The notes beneath the pieces are model-generated. The model was given only the letters and a program-made list of their open reading frames with translations, was not told where the DNA came from and searched no databases. This document shows, piece by piece, positions 1-8,052 of a DNA stretch of 64,000 nucleotides (position 1 is the stretch's first letter; each line of letters starts with the position of its first letter). Source of the stretch: Nocardia abscessus (GTDB taxonomy: Bacteria; Actinomycetota; Actinomycetes; Mycobacteriales; Mycobacteriaceae); contig NZ_JADLQO010000002.1 in assembly GCF_015477775.1 (NCBI RefSeq), positions 372,001 to 436,000 on the forward strand, in the 5' to 3' direction. Both the position numbers and the translations under genes were made by a program.

Positions 1-161
1 CGGCGCGACCATGCTACTGTCCCGCCACTTCGGCCCGCCCCTCCGGGCTTTGGGCCGTACCGGTTCGGTTGCGCGGGATTTGCGTTCAGGTGGAGCTCGA
101 GTTCGGGCGTACCCGGCGAGTCACCCGTATGCGTACGAATCAGGGCTGACCCGGCACGTCC

Positions 162-806
162 TCAGCCCTCGGTGGCCAGGTCCGCGAGCAGCGCCGTTCG
201 TTCGGCGGCCGGCCGTTTCGGGCAACTGGTGCACATCTGGCAGCCCGGCACCTCGAACACCAGACAGCAGGAGATGCGCCGCACATAGGTGCGTCCGCCG
301 ATCTCGACGAAACGCGGAACCGGGAGCTTGCCGCCGATCTCGGCGGCCAGCCGCGCACCCGCGTCCGGTGATCCGGAGTCCAGCGCACGGTTGCCGATGG
401 CGTCGGCCGCGATCGCCCACAGCGCCGGGACACCGGCGCCGGACACCTCGGCTACCGGCGGGATGACGGTCGCCAACGTCTCGCGCAGCGCCGCCGCGCT
501 GCCGACCCGCGGACCGTCGCCGGGCCGGATGCGCACCCGCTCGACACCGCCGTCGGGGCGCACCTCGCAGTCCAGCCGGTCCAGCGTGGCTTCGGGGGCG
601 TCCCCGTCCTGCGCGTACGCCCGCGCGATCTGCTCCACCAGGGCGGAGGCGACCATGCACCACCACAGGGTGCCCGCGATGCGCAACGACGTGGTCCCCC
701 AGGAGTGGCCCATCTCCGCGATCCGTGCGGACAGCCATTCCGGGTGGGTGAGCGTCCGCCCAGCGACGGTGGTCACCGTTGCAGGGGGCTGCGCAGCCAT
801 TCCCAT
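162..806 (-). CDS. FhuF-like (2Fe-2S)-binding protein
   Basis: A 214-residue protein with the C-terminal signature of the FhuF ferric-siderophore reductase family: a Cys-Cys pair, ten residues, then Cys-x2-Cys (about residues 180, 181, 192 and 195), with one extra Cys in between. In FhuF these four cysteines hold a [2Fe-2S] cluster that reduces siderophore-bound iron in the cytoplasm. The N-terminal part is alanine- and valine-rich like other actinobacterial members. I chose the ATG at 806 because GGAG lies 4 bases upstream; an ATG at 800 and a TTG at 821 are alternatives. It overlaps the end of the PGPGW gene by 34 bases, so the two are probably co-translated. No siderophore gene is adjacent, so the substrate is unknown. 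Confidence 0.8.
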   Translation of the reverse strand: MGMAAQPPATVTTVAGRTLTHPEWLSARIAEMGHSWGTTSLRIAGTLWWCMVASALVEQIARAYAQDGDAPEATLDRLDCEVRPDGGVERVRIRPGDGPRVGSAAALRETLATVIPPVAEVSGAGVPALWAIAADAIGNRALDSGSPDAGARLAAEIGGKLPVPRFVEIGGRTYVRRISCCLVFEVPGCQMCTSCPKRPAAERTALLADLATEG

Positions 807-1204
807 TCGACTCCGATCCAACTACCGACGAGCCCGAAAGTCCCCAAAATCCACAGCGTCGCGACGACCAGCGCGGCGGTGGCGGCCGCCGCGGCCGCCT
901 GCGTGACCGGACCCCGCGCGGAGTACCAGGCCATCAGTTGCCGGTACCGGTCCCGCAGCCAGGCCAATGCCGCACGCGCCCAGGCGAATTCGGTGGCGAG
1001 GATGCCGAGGCCCGCGAACACGATCGCCCAGCCGGGACCGGGATAGGGGATCGCGAGGACACCGACCGCGAGCACAGCGACACCGACCACCGCGACCACG
1101 ATCCGGTAGACGCGATACAGCGTAGGTCGGCGTTCGAGCCCGGCGTGGAAGGCGCGCCAGCGGGTCGGCCGATCGGCCGAGCTCGTTTCCAGGTCTGCGG
1201 TCAC
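773..1204 (-). CDS. PGPGW-motif membrane protein (TIGR02611-like)
   Basis: A 143-residue integral membrane protein. Residues 55-59 are the PGPGW motif that defines this small actinobacterial family (TIGR02611). Hydrophobic segments lie at about 33-53, 58-75 and 100-125, with the basic stretch of 80-90 between them on the cytoplasmic side by the positive-inside rule. The GTG start at 1204 has no Shine-Dalgarno sequence but TACTCT ends exactly six bases before it, which fits a leaderless mRNA. It precedes and overlaps the FhuF-like gene, suggesting one transcript. Function of the family is unknown. Confidence 0.82.
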   Translation of the reverse strand: MTADLETSSADRPTRWRAFHAGLERRPTLYRVYRIVVAVVGVAVLAVGVLAIPYPGPGWAIVFAGLGILATEFAWARAALAWLRDRYRQLMAWYSARGPVTQAAAAAATAALVVATLWILGTFGLVGSWIGVEWEWLRSPLQR

Positions 1205-1264
1205 GTTCCCAGAGTACGAGCTGTCCGGCGCACCGAATTGTGGTCCCGCGCCCCCGGACGCGAC

Positions 1265-1296
1265 GATCCCGCCCGGGCGCGCGCCCGGGCGGGATC
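1265..1296 (-). terminator. Perfect 32-bp palindrome after the first SulP-carbonic anhydrase gene
   Basis: A perfect inverted repeat with 14-base arms (GATCCCGCCCGGGC and its complement) around GCGC. It starts 15 bases after the stop codon of the SulP-carbonic anhydrase gene and ahead of the PGPGW gene promoter. There is no T-run, which is usual for actinobacterial intrinsic terminators. Terminator function is inferred from position and stem strength. Confidence 0.65.
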
Positions 1297-1310
1297 ACCC
1301 ATCCCATACG

Positions 1311-3560
1311 TCAGACGAGCTGGGCAGCGGGCTGACGGCCCGCGTCATCGATGTGCGCGATGCCGTTCTCGGTCACCTCGACGACCCGCGCACTGGCGAT
1401 GTCGAAGAACAGACCCGACACCGTGACGCCGCGTTCGGCGACCGCCTTGCGCACCGCGGGGTGCCGGTGCAGCAGCTCGAGCTGCACCGCGACGTTCACC
1501 ATGGCCAGCTGATCGACCTCGCCGAAGCCCGCCTCCTGCGCTGCGCCCGCCACCGGATGGCCGGCGCGGAACTTCTCCAGGCTCGGCCGCGCATGCGCGA
1601 GCCAGGCGTCCACGCCGGGCACCTGGGCGCCCGTGTGCAACGCCTTCATCGCACCGCAGGAGGAGTGCCCGCAGACCACGATCGAGCGGACGTTCAGCTG
1701 TTCCAGAGCGAACACCAGCGCGGCTTCGACCGACGCGTCACCCTCGGCGGGCGCGAGGTTGCCCACGTTGCGCACGGTGAACAGGTCGCCCGGTCCGCTG
1801 TTGGTGATGATGTTCGGCACGATCCGCGAGTCCGAGCAGGTCAGGAAGAACGAATCCGGGTCCTGCTTGTCCCGCAACTCGTCCAGGTGCGGCCGCACGA
1901 CATGCGCGTGACTGCGGTGGTAGGCGGCGACACCCGCCGCGACCGGGTTCTCGTGTCCCTCGTCGCGACGCCACGGGCCGAGGATGTCGTCGAAGACCGA
2001 GCGGGCGAAGCTCCGCGCGGGTGGTTTCGCCGTGGCGTGGGCCATCCTGGCCCCGCCGATCTCCACGAAATCGACGCTTCCTCCGGTGTTCACCTGCTGG
2101 CGGGCGAACTCCTCGATGGCCTCGAAAGCCGCGTGATCGAGGAAGTCGACCGTCATCTCCACCGTGACGTCGGCTCCCGCGGGGATCTTCGCGAACTGCG
2201 CCGACAACTTCGGCAGCGCCAGGAAGGTGGCCGAACCGTCGACGGTGATCAGCCAGCGCTGCGTGCCGGAGACCTGTTCGGCCTTGATCGCCACCCGGAC
2301 CACCCGCCACAGCAGCAGGCCGAAGGCCAGGCCGAGGCCGATGAGCACGCCCTCGAGCAGGTTCAGGAACACCACACCGAGCACGGTCACGGCGTAGACC
2401 AGCAGGTCACCGGTGCGCCGGGCCAGTTTGATGTGAGCCAGCTTGACCAGCTGGGTACCGATCACGATGAGCAGGCCGGCCAGCGCGGCCTTCGGGATCT
2501 GCTCCACCACCGACACCAGAGCCACGGAGAACACCAACAGCCAGACCCCGTGCAGCACCGCCGACGCGCGGCTGCGCGCGCCCGCCTGCACGTTGGTGGC
2601 ACTGCGCACGATCACGCCGGTGACCGGCAGGCCGCCGAGCAGGCCGGACAGCACGTTCGCCGAACCCTGGCCGATCAGCTCGCGGTCGAAGTCGGTGCGC
2701 TTGCCCGAGTGCATCTTGTCCACGGCCACCGCGGAAAGCAGGCTCTCCACGCTGGCGATCAGGGCGATGGTGATGATGGCCAGCACCAGACCCGACCAAT
2801 CGCCGCTGGGCAGCCCGGGCAGGCCGATGGCCTCGAACAGCGAGCCGTTGAGCACGATGCGCTCGGCGTCCAGCGGCAGCACCAGCGACAACGCCGTGCC
2901 GACGAGCACCGCGACCAACGGACCGGGCACCGCGCGCACCTTGGCGGGCAGATACTTCCAGCCGACCATGATCGCGATCACGACCGCGCCGATCAACGCG
3001 CCGCCACCGTGCAGGGACATCAGCTGCCCGGGCAGCTCGACGATGTTCCGCCAGGCCGAGCTGTGCGAGGAACCGCCGAGCAGCACATGGATCTGCTGCA
3101 GGGCGATCGTGATGCCGATACCGGCGAGCATCGCGTGCACCACCACGGGCGCCACGGCGAGCGCCGCTCTGGCCACGCGGCTGAGCCCGAGCAGGATCTG
3201 CAGCACTCCGGCCGCGAAGACGATGAAACACGTCGTGCGCCAGCCGAATTGGTTGATCGTCTCGGCGACCACGACGGTGAGGCCCGCGGCAGGGCCGCTC
3301 ACCTGGAGGAGCGAACCGCCGAATGTTCCGGCGACGATACCGCCGATCACGGCGGCGATGAGCCCAGCGGCGACGGGGGCTCCGGAAGCGATCGCGATAC
3401 CGAGCGAAAGCGGTAGCGCGACAAGGAAAACCACGATCGAAGCGGGTACGTCGTGGCGGAGGATATCGGTGAAGCGGTCGGACAACGGTCCGGAACTGCG
3501 GCCCGAGCCCGTCTCCGCGGGCAGTGACGGTGGCGGGGCTAAATCTTGATCGATAGCCAT
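1311..3560 (-). CDS. SulP family anion transporter fused to beta-carbonic anhydrase (paralogue 1)
   Basis: A 749-residue fusion. Residues about 38-440 form the SulP/SLC26 membrane domain (many Gly/Ala/Val-rich helices), 450-550 a STAS-like segment, and 560-749 a beta-class carbonic anhydrase. The zinc ligands are visible: Cys575 in CSDSR, His632 and Cys635 in GHSSCGAM; Asp577-Arg579 form the gating dyad. The likely job is import of bicarbonate (or sulfate) coupled to CO2/bicarbonate interconversion at the inner face of the membrane. The ATG at 3560 has AAGGAGAG six bases upstream; the frame runs further upstream but without support. It lies directly downstream of a second copy of the same architecture. 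Substrate choice between bicarbonate and sulfate cannot be read from the sequence. Confidence 0.93.
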   Translation of the reverse strand: MAIDQDLAPPPSLPAETGSGRSSGPLSDRFTDILRHDVPASIVVFLVALPLSLGIAIASGAPVAAGLIAAVIGGIVAGTFGGSLLQVSGPAAGLTVVVAETINQFGWRTTCFIVFAAGVLQILLGLSRVARAALAVAPVVVHAMLAGIGITIALQQIHVLLGGSSHSSAWRNIVELPGQLMSLHGGGALIGAVVIAIMVGWKYLPAKVRAVPGPLVAVLVGTALSLVLPLDAERIVLNGSLFEAIGLPGLPSGDWSGLVLAIITIALIASVESLLSAVAVDKMHSGKRTDFDRELIGQGSANVLSGLLGGLPVTGVIVRSATNVQAGARSRASAVLHGVWLLVFSVALVSVVEQIPKAALAGLLIVIGTQLVKLAHIKLARRTGDLLVYAVTVLGVVFLNLLEGVLIGLGLAFGLLLWRVVRVAIKAEQVSGTQRWLITVDGSATFLALPKLSAQFAKIPAGADVTVEMTVDFLDHAAFEAIEEFARQQVNTGGSVDFVEIGGARMAHATAKPPARSFARSVFDDILGPWRRDEGHENPVAAGVAAYHRSHAHVVRPHLDELRDKQDPDSFFLTCSDSRIVPNIITNSGPGDLFTVRNVGNLAPAEGDASVEAALVFALEQLNVRSIVVCGHSSCGAMKALHTGAQVPGVDAWLAHARPSLEKFRAGHPVAGAAQEAGFGEVDQLAMVNVAVQLELLHRHPAVRKAVAERGVTVSGLFFDIASARVVEVTENGIAHIDDAGRQPAAQLV

Positions 3561-3803
3561 GACTCTCCTTCGCCGACTCGGCTGATTCGCCGAGGTCGGT
3601 TGACGATCAACATGTCCAGCAGGGCACAAGACCGCGAACCGGCATCTCGCGGTGAAGCAGTCCCGACACAGCGATGAGTCGAGATGTAAACAAGCACAAG
3701 TGTATTGGTAAAGACTTAGCAAAGCCTGAGAACTTCGCGAATTGTGTGTTGCGCCCCACCGCCCTCTCGTTGTTATCACCGTGACGCATCGCACATCACC
3801 TGC
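3561..3803 (-). promoter_or_regulatory. Intergenic region upstream of SulP-CA paralogue 1
   Basis: AT-richer than the flanking genes. At 3708-3725 (minus strand) lies an 18-base element, GCTTTGCTAAGTCTTTAC, that recurs with one mismatch at 6170-6187 at nearly the same distance (about 140-150 bases) from the start of paralogue 2. This argues for a separate, similarly controlled promoter for each copy. The assignment as promoter or operator is inference. Confidence 0.5.
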
Positions 3804-6032
3804 TCAGACCGGCTCCGCCGCGATCCGGCGTCCTTCGTCGCCGAACTCCGCGATGCCGTCGACCATGACCTCGATCACACGGGCCGTGGCGAGGTCGAAG
3901 AACAATCCCGACACGGCCACGCCCCGCTCTTCGACTCCGCGTCGCACGGCCGGGTGGGCGCACAGCGTCTCCAGTTGCACCGCGACGTTGACCATGCCCA
4001 GCTGGTCCACCGGACCGAAGCCGGCCGCGGCCGCCGCATCGGCGACCGGATGACCGAGCCGGTAGCGCTCCAGGCTCGGCCGCGCGTGTGCCAGCCAATC
4101 GCCCAGCCCTGCTCCAGGATTCACCTCACGGTGCAGCGCCTCCATGGCACCGCAGCCGGAATGGCCGCATACCACGACCGCGCGCACGTCCAGCTTCTCC
4201 AGCGCGTAGATCAGGCCCGCCTCCACCGAGACGTCCCCGCCACGGGTCGGTACCAGGTTGCCCACGTTGCGGACGGTGTAGAGGTCGCCCGGCCCGCTGT
4301 TGGTGATCACATTGGGCACGATCCGCGCGTCCGCGCAGGTGAGGAAGAACGAGTCGGCGTCGTGCCGGTGCCGCAACCGGTCCAGATGCGGGCGTAGCAC
4401 GTGTGCGTGCCCGCGGTGGTACGCGGCTATGCCCGCCACGATGTGATGCTCCCGGTTGCCCGTGCGCCGCCACGGTCCGATGACCTGATCGATGACCTGC
4501 CGGAAGTGCCCTCGCTGCGGCGGCCCGGCCAGCGCGGTGGCCATGCGCGCGCTGCCGAGTTCGGCGAATTCCACCGTGCCTCCGCGGGATTCGCGCTCAC
4601 GGGCCCAGTCGGTGATGAACTCATAGGAAGCGTGGTCGAGGAAGTCGACGGTCATCTCGACGGTCACGTCGGCGTCCGCGGGGACCTCGGCCAGTTCCGC
4701 GGTCAGTTTCGGCAAGGCGAGGAAGGTGCAGGTGCCGTCGATGGTGATCACCCACCGGCGCGAGCCGGGCACGGGCGCGGCGACGATCGTCACGCGCACC
4801 ACCCGCCACAGCAGCAGCGCGAACGCGAGCACCAGTCCGATCAGCATGCCCTGCAACAGGTTCAGCAATACCACGCCGAGCACCGTCGCCAGGTAGACGT
4901 ACACCTCGCCGGCTCGCCTGGCCAGCCGGATGTGCGCCAGCTTGATCAGCTGCACGCCGACGAAGATGAGCAGACCGGCCAGCGCGGCGGTCGGGATCTG
5001 CCGCACCAGACCGGCCAGCGCTACCGCGAACAGCAGGATCCAGACGCCGTGCAGCACGGTCGCCGCCCGGCTGCGGGCGCCGGCGTTCGCGTTGGTGATG
5101 CTGCGCACGATGACGGCCGCGATCGGCAGGCCGCCCAGCAGACCGGAGACCACGTTGGCCGAACCCTGCCCGATCAACTCACGGTCGAAGTCGGTGCGGT
5201 GGCCCGGCCGCATCTTGTCCACCGCGACCGCCGAGAGCAAGCTCTCCACACTGGCGATGAGGGCGATCGTCACCATGGCCGAGATGACCGCCCCCAGGCC
5301 GGCGGAAGGGACGGCGGGCAGGCCCACAGCGTCCAGCAACGAGCCGTCCAGCACGATCCGCTCGACGTGCGTCGGCAGGACCAGCGCCAACAAGGTGGCG
5401 GTGACCACGGCGACCAGCGGTCCGGGGATCGCACGCACCGGCGGCGGCATGCGACGCCAGGCCACCAGGACGACGATCACGAACAGCCCGACGCACAGGT
5501 CGCCCTTGTGCACCGACATCAGCTGTTCCGGGAGGGCGACAAGCGCGGCGAACGACGAACTCGGCGATGTCCCGCCGAGCAGCACGTGCACCTGCTGCAG
5601 AGCGATCACCACGCCGATCCCGGCGAGCATGCCGTGCACCACCACCGGGGCGATGGCCAGCGCCGCGCGCGCGACGCGACTGAGCCCGAACAGGATCTGC
5701 AGCATCCCCGCGCCGACGGTGATGAAACAGGTTGCGGCCCAGCCGAAGTGCTGCACGCTCTCGGCGACCACCACGGTGAGGCTGGCCGTGGGCCCGCTGA
5801 CCTGGATCGCGGAGCCGCCGAGCAGTCCGGCCACCACGCCGCCGACGACGGCGGCGATCAGGCCCGCTGCGACCGGAGCGCCGGACGCCACCGCGACGCC
5901 GAGCGAAAGCGGCAGGGCGACAAGGAAAACCACGATCGAGGCGGGCAGATCGGCACGGGCGATCCCGGTCAGGCGACCGGCCATGTCCGCGCGCGGCGAC
6001 GTCCGTGGTACGGAATCGGTGTCGGTGGACAT
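3804..6032 (-). CDS. SulP family anion transporter fused to beta-carbonic anhydrase (paralogue 2)
   Basis: A 742-residue protein with the same domain order as its downstream neighbour: SulP membrane domain (about 30-430), STAS-like segment, C-terminal beta-carbonic anhydrase. Zinc ligands are Cys566 in CADARIVP, His624 and Cys627 in GHSGCGAM, and Asp568-Arg570 is kept. The N-terminal membrane segments are almost identical to paralogue 1 while the carbonic anhydrase and loops have drifted, so this is an older tandem duplication with selection on both copies. The ATG at 6032 follows GGAGAAAAT; an in-frame upstream start at 6068 lacks a ribosome site. A CRP/GlxR-type site lies about 200 bases upstream. 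Confidence 0.93.
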   Translation of the reverse strand: MSTDTDSVPRTSPRADMAGRLTGIARADLPASIVVFLVALPLSLGVAVASGAPVAAGLIAAVVGGVVAGLLGGSAIQVSGPTASLTVVVAESVQHFGWAATCFITVGAGMLQILFGLSRVARAALAIAPVVVHGMLAGIGVVIALQQVHVLLGGTSPSSSFAALVALPEQLMSVHKGDLCVGLFVIVVLVAWRRMPPPVRAIPGPLVAVVTATLLALVLPTHVERIVLDGSLLDAVGLPAVPSAGLGAVISAMVTIALIASVESLLSAVAVDKMRPGHRTDFDRELIGQGSANVVSGLLGGLPIAAVIVRSITNANAGARSRAATVLHGVWILLFAVALAGLVRQIPTAALAGLLIFVGVQLIKLAHIRLARRAGEVYVYLATVLGVVLLNLLQGMLIGLVLAFALLLWRVVRVTIVAAPVPGSRRWVITIDGTCTFLALPKLTAELAEVPADADVTVEMTVDFLDHASYEFITDWARERESRGGTVEFAELGSARMATALAGPPQRGHFRQVIDQVIGPWRRTGNREHHIVAGIAAYHRGHAHVLRPHLDRLRHRHDADSFFLTCADARIVPNVITNSGPGDLYTVRNVGNLVPTRGGDVSVEAGLIYALEKLDVRAVVVCGHSGCGAMEALHREVNPGAGLGDWLAHARPSLERYRLGHPVADAAAAAGFGPVDQLGMVNVAVQLETLCAHPAVRRGVEERGVAVSGLFFDLATARVIEVMVDGIAEFGDEGRRIAAEPV

Positions 6033-6169
6033 ATTTTCTCCTTCGCCGGGACACGGGCCCCGGTTCATCGGTCAAACATGTTCTTGGCATCGAAGTCGAG
6101 CGGCGTGCGAAGCTCGGGCCGCCCATCCGTGGGCGGAAGCGCGACCCGTGACGCGAGGTCGCAATGATA

Positions 6170-6187
6170 GTAAAGACTTCGCAAAGC
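6170..6187 (-). promoter_or_regulatory. 18-bp element conserved upstream of both SulP-CA genes
   Basis: Minus-strand GCTTTGCGAAGTCTTTAC, 17 of 18 bases identical to 3708-3725. On the minus strand TATCAT follows immediately, a plausible -10 hexamer, so the element would sit in the -35/spacer region of the promoter or be an operator overlapping it. No other copy was seen in the window. Confidence 0.5.
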
Positions 6188-6232
6188 GTGCGGAAAGGGT
6201 TCGGGTCGGGAGGAGGGCAACCGCTACCATAA

Positions 6233-6248
6233 TGTGACCCAGGTCACA
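6233..6248. promoter_or_regulatory. CRP/GlxR-type binding site
   Basis: TGTGACCCAGGTCACA: the exact CRP-family consensus TGTGA-N6-TCACA, and the inner bases are also symmetrical. It lies in the 338-base gap between tRNA-Val(CAC) and SulP-CA paralogue 2, both on the minus strand, about 200 bases before the transporter start and about 45 bases upstream of the shared 18-bp element. In Mycobacteriales such sites are bound by GlxR/Crp (cAMP-responsive), so carbon-status control of the transporter is a fair inference. Confidence 0.65.
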
Positions 6249-6370
6249 GTGCAACAAAGAGGTAGTTTGATAGAGCCGCAGACCGGGCGGCATCACAAAC
6301 CAACGGTTTCGATCTACTCGAAGAGAAAAGAAGACCGGGCAGAATCCGCACCGGTCTCGTACTGTGTGGG

Positions 6371-6442
6371 TGGTCCCAGCTGGGATCGAACCAGCGACCT
6401 TCCGCGTGTGAGGCGGACGCTCTCCCGCTGAGCTATGAGACC
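6371..6442 (-). tRNA. tRNA-Val (CAC)
   Basis: Complete cloverleaf on the minus strand. Acceptor arms GGTCTCA and TGGGACC pair with one G-T, the D arm contains AGCTCAGCGGGAGAG, the anticodon stem TCCGC/GCGGA encloses loop CTCACAC giving anticodon CAC, and the T arm has GGTTCGATCC. The discriminator is A and the CCA end is not fully encoded. It reads valine codon GUG. Confidence 0.95.
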
Positions 6443-6847
6443 TGACTTGGCTCCGGCGGCTCGGGGTGCCCTCCGGACGAGACGAAACATTAGCACGCGC
6501 CACCGGCGGTTCACCAAATCGCCATCCGGGCAGGGACGGTTCGACGGGCCGACCGTCCGCCAGGCGGCCTTCCGACTTCCAACCGCGGGCCCACATCCGG
6601 CGCGATCGAGCCCACGGATTCGCACTGGACTACCGCCGAGCACGGTCGCCGACCGACTGCCCGCGAGCCTGCCGATGGGCGACAAGAGCCTCTACTCCCC
6701 CACACACCACATCCGCCACCACCGTCACAGCATGACACTTCGCCGATTTCCACCGTTCTACCAGCGGATTTGTACCTTTTACCGGGCGTCCGCTAATGTT
6801 CTGTCTCGCACCACGGAGGCCGGAAACGAGCTCCGGGGAGGCAAAAT
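6443..6847. other. Intergenic region between divergent tRNA genes
   Basis: No convincing coding frame. The right end holds the promoter of the tRNA-Gly/Cys/Val cluster (6770-6799). The remainder is GC-rich and carries nothing I can name. Confidence 0.6.
6770..6799 (+). promoter_or_regulatory. Promoter of the tRNA-Gly-Cys-Val cluster
   Basis: TTGTAC at 6770-6775 and TAATGT at 6794-6799 separated by 18 bases, a good primary-sigma promoter. Transcription would begin near 6806, about 42 bases before tRNA-Gly. Confidence 0.6.
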
Positions 6848-6920
6848 GCGGATGTAGCGCAGCTGGTAGCGCATCACCTTGCCAAGGTGAGGGTCGCGGG
6901 TTCGAATCCCGTCATCCGCT
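6848..6920 (+). tRNA. tRNA-Gly (GCC)
   Basis: Acceptor arms GCGGATG and CATCCGC, anticodon stem TCACC/GGTGA around TTGCCAA with anticodon GCC, T arm GGTTCGAATCC, discriminator T as expected for bacterial tRNA-Gly. No encoded CCA. First gene of a three-tRNA plus-strand cluster. Confidence 0.96.
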
Positions 6921-6963
6921 CGAGAGGTAGGGCCAGGCAACATTACGCCGTCCCCCTTCGCAC

Positions 6964-7034
6964 GGTGGAGTGGCCGAGTGGTGAGGCAACGGCCTGCAAA
7001 GCCGTGCACACGGGTTCGATTCCCGTCTCCACCT
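6964..7034 (+). tRNA. tRNA-Cys (GCA)
   Basis: Acceptor arms GGTGGAG and CTCCACC, anticodon stem ACGGC/GCCGT around CTGCAAA (anticodon GCA), T arm GGTTCGATTCC, discriminator T, an identity element of tRNA-Cys. CCA is not encoded. It lies 43 bases after tRNA-Gly and one base before tRNA-Val. Confidence 0.96.
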
Positions 7035-7035
7035 C

Positions 7036-7110
7036 GCGCGATTAGCTCAGCGGGAGAGCGCTTCCCTGACACGGAAGAGGTCACTGGTTCAATCCCAGTA
7101 TCGCGCACCA
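7036..7110 (+). tRNA. tRNA-Val (GAC)
   Basis: Acceptor arms GCGCGAT and ATCGCGC, anticodon stem CTTCC/GGAAG around CTGACAC (anticodon GAC), T arm GGTTCAATCC. Unlike the other three tRNAs here, the 3' ACCA is encoded (7107-7110). Only one base separates it from tRNA-Cys. Confidence 0.96.
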
Positions 7111-7123
7111 CCGTCTCACCAGG

Positions 7124-7157
7124 TCAGACCCGGTTTTCACCGGGTCTGATTTTGTTT
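7124..7157 (+). terminator. Rho-independent terminator of the tRNA cluster
   Basis: Ten-base stem TCAGACCCGG/CCGGGTCTGA with a TTTTCA loop followed by TTTTGTTT. This is a classic terminator 14 bases after tRNA-Val. Confidence 0.93.
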
Positions 7158-7650
7158 GTGCCCGACGCTGGCACCCACGCGCTTGCACGGCTGGCTCCCA
7201 AGTCGCCAGCGAATGTCGGCAGGCCCCGGCCCGAATAGCGCGCCGCATGGTCGCGTCGCCGCCGCACTCCTGGACCTGCCGCTCGGAGTCCCTGCCGACA
7301 TCCTTCTCGATCCGCCCGTGCCCAGCAAGGCTCAGCCATCCGCACGCCAGGACACCAGCTCATGACAGAGTCGGGCCCGGCCGAGTTGCTGGCGCGAGTG
7401 GCAACCGCTTTGATGCGCTGGCGTGCCGCACAGAGAATTTCGCCTACCTGTCGGCCGCTCGACATCCGTGGGCGCAGGGCAAGTGCGGATCGAGTCGCGG
7501 CCAGCGGCACAGACTGAACGGAAGAAGTTTCTGCGACAACACCATTCGCGGATTCCCGGCCTGAAATCGTTCTGGGGAAGTAATGGCGGACGCACTGGTT
7601 TCGATATCGGCGAACGACGGCCGTTCGAGGCCGAAAGAGGGAGGAGTGGT
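7158..7650. other. Intergenic region after the tRNA cluster
   Basis: About 490 bases without a gene I can support. Open frames here have no ribosome site, no recognisable domain and no codon bias matching the neighbours. Confidence 0.5.
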
Positions 7651-8046
7651 ATGAAGGACATCGCGCGCGAGGTAGCCGGTTTGGCCGTTGCCGTGGGGTT
7701 GGGCGCCGGGATTTCGCTGGTCGGCGGGGCTGCCGCCGGGGCAGCGCCGGTGGGATGCGGTGTCGACCGGACGCCGACGGCAGCGACGTCGCACTGCGCG
7801 GGTGGCGACGGCGTGCACCGGGCAGGTGTCAGGTGTGTCGGCATCATGCCGTTGATCGCGGGGCCTGTGGTGATTCCGGTTCCAGGCCAGTGGTCGGCTC
7901 CGGGGCCCACGGTTGCGCCGGGGATTGCGTCGACCGCGTCGTGCACTTCCGGCCCGATGGAGTTCGGCATCGCGGTCGACGCGTGGGCCGATTGCGGGAC
8001 GCCGCATCCGCAGTGGAGTCACTACATCGACTGGCGTCGCTGCTGA
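7651..8046 (+). CDS. Small secreted cysteine-containing protein
   Basis: A 131-residue protein of unknown function. Residues 1-33 form a signal peptide (short charged N-terminus, hydrophobic core, Ala-Gly-Ala-Ala before the mature part), so it is exported by Sec. The mature part of about 100 residues is rich in Gly, Pro, Ala and Ser and has six cysteines, enough for three disulfides, plus a proline-rich middle near residues 70-85. The ATG at 7651 has GAGGAG upstream. Similar short secreted proteins are common in Nocardia, but I recognise no family. It is convergent with the HxlR gene, seven bases apart. Confidence 0.72.
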   Translation: MKDIAREVAGLAVAVGLGAGISLVGGAAAGAAPVGCGVDRTPTAATSHCAGGDGVHRAGVRCVGIMPLIAGPVVIPVPGQWSAPGPTVAPGIASTASCTSGPMEFGIAVDAWADCGTPHPQWSHYIDWRRC

Positions 8047-8052
8047 GGACGG

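Noticed and set aside
1..161. Open frame beginning near position 11.
   Set aside because: Runs antisense through the FhuF-like gene; no domain and no ribosome site. Nothing else was seen in these 161 bases.
1353..3416. Very long plus-strand open frame opposite the first SulP-CA gene (and a similar one at 4401-6167).
   Set aside because: Rich in Arg, His, Gln and Asp without any motif; it is the antisense shadow of a strongly biased GC-rich gene.
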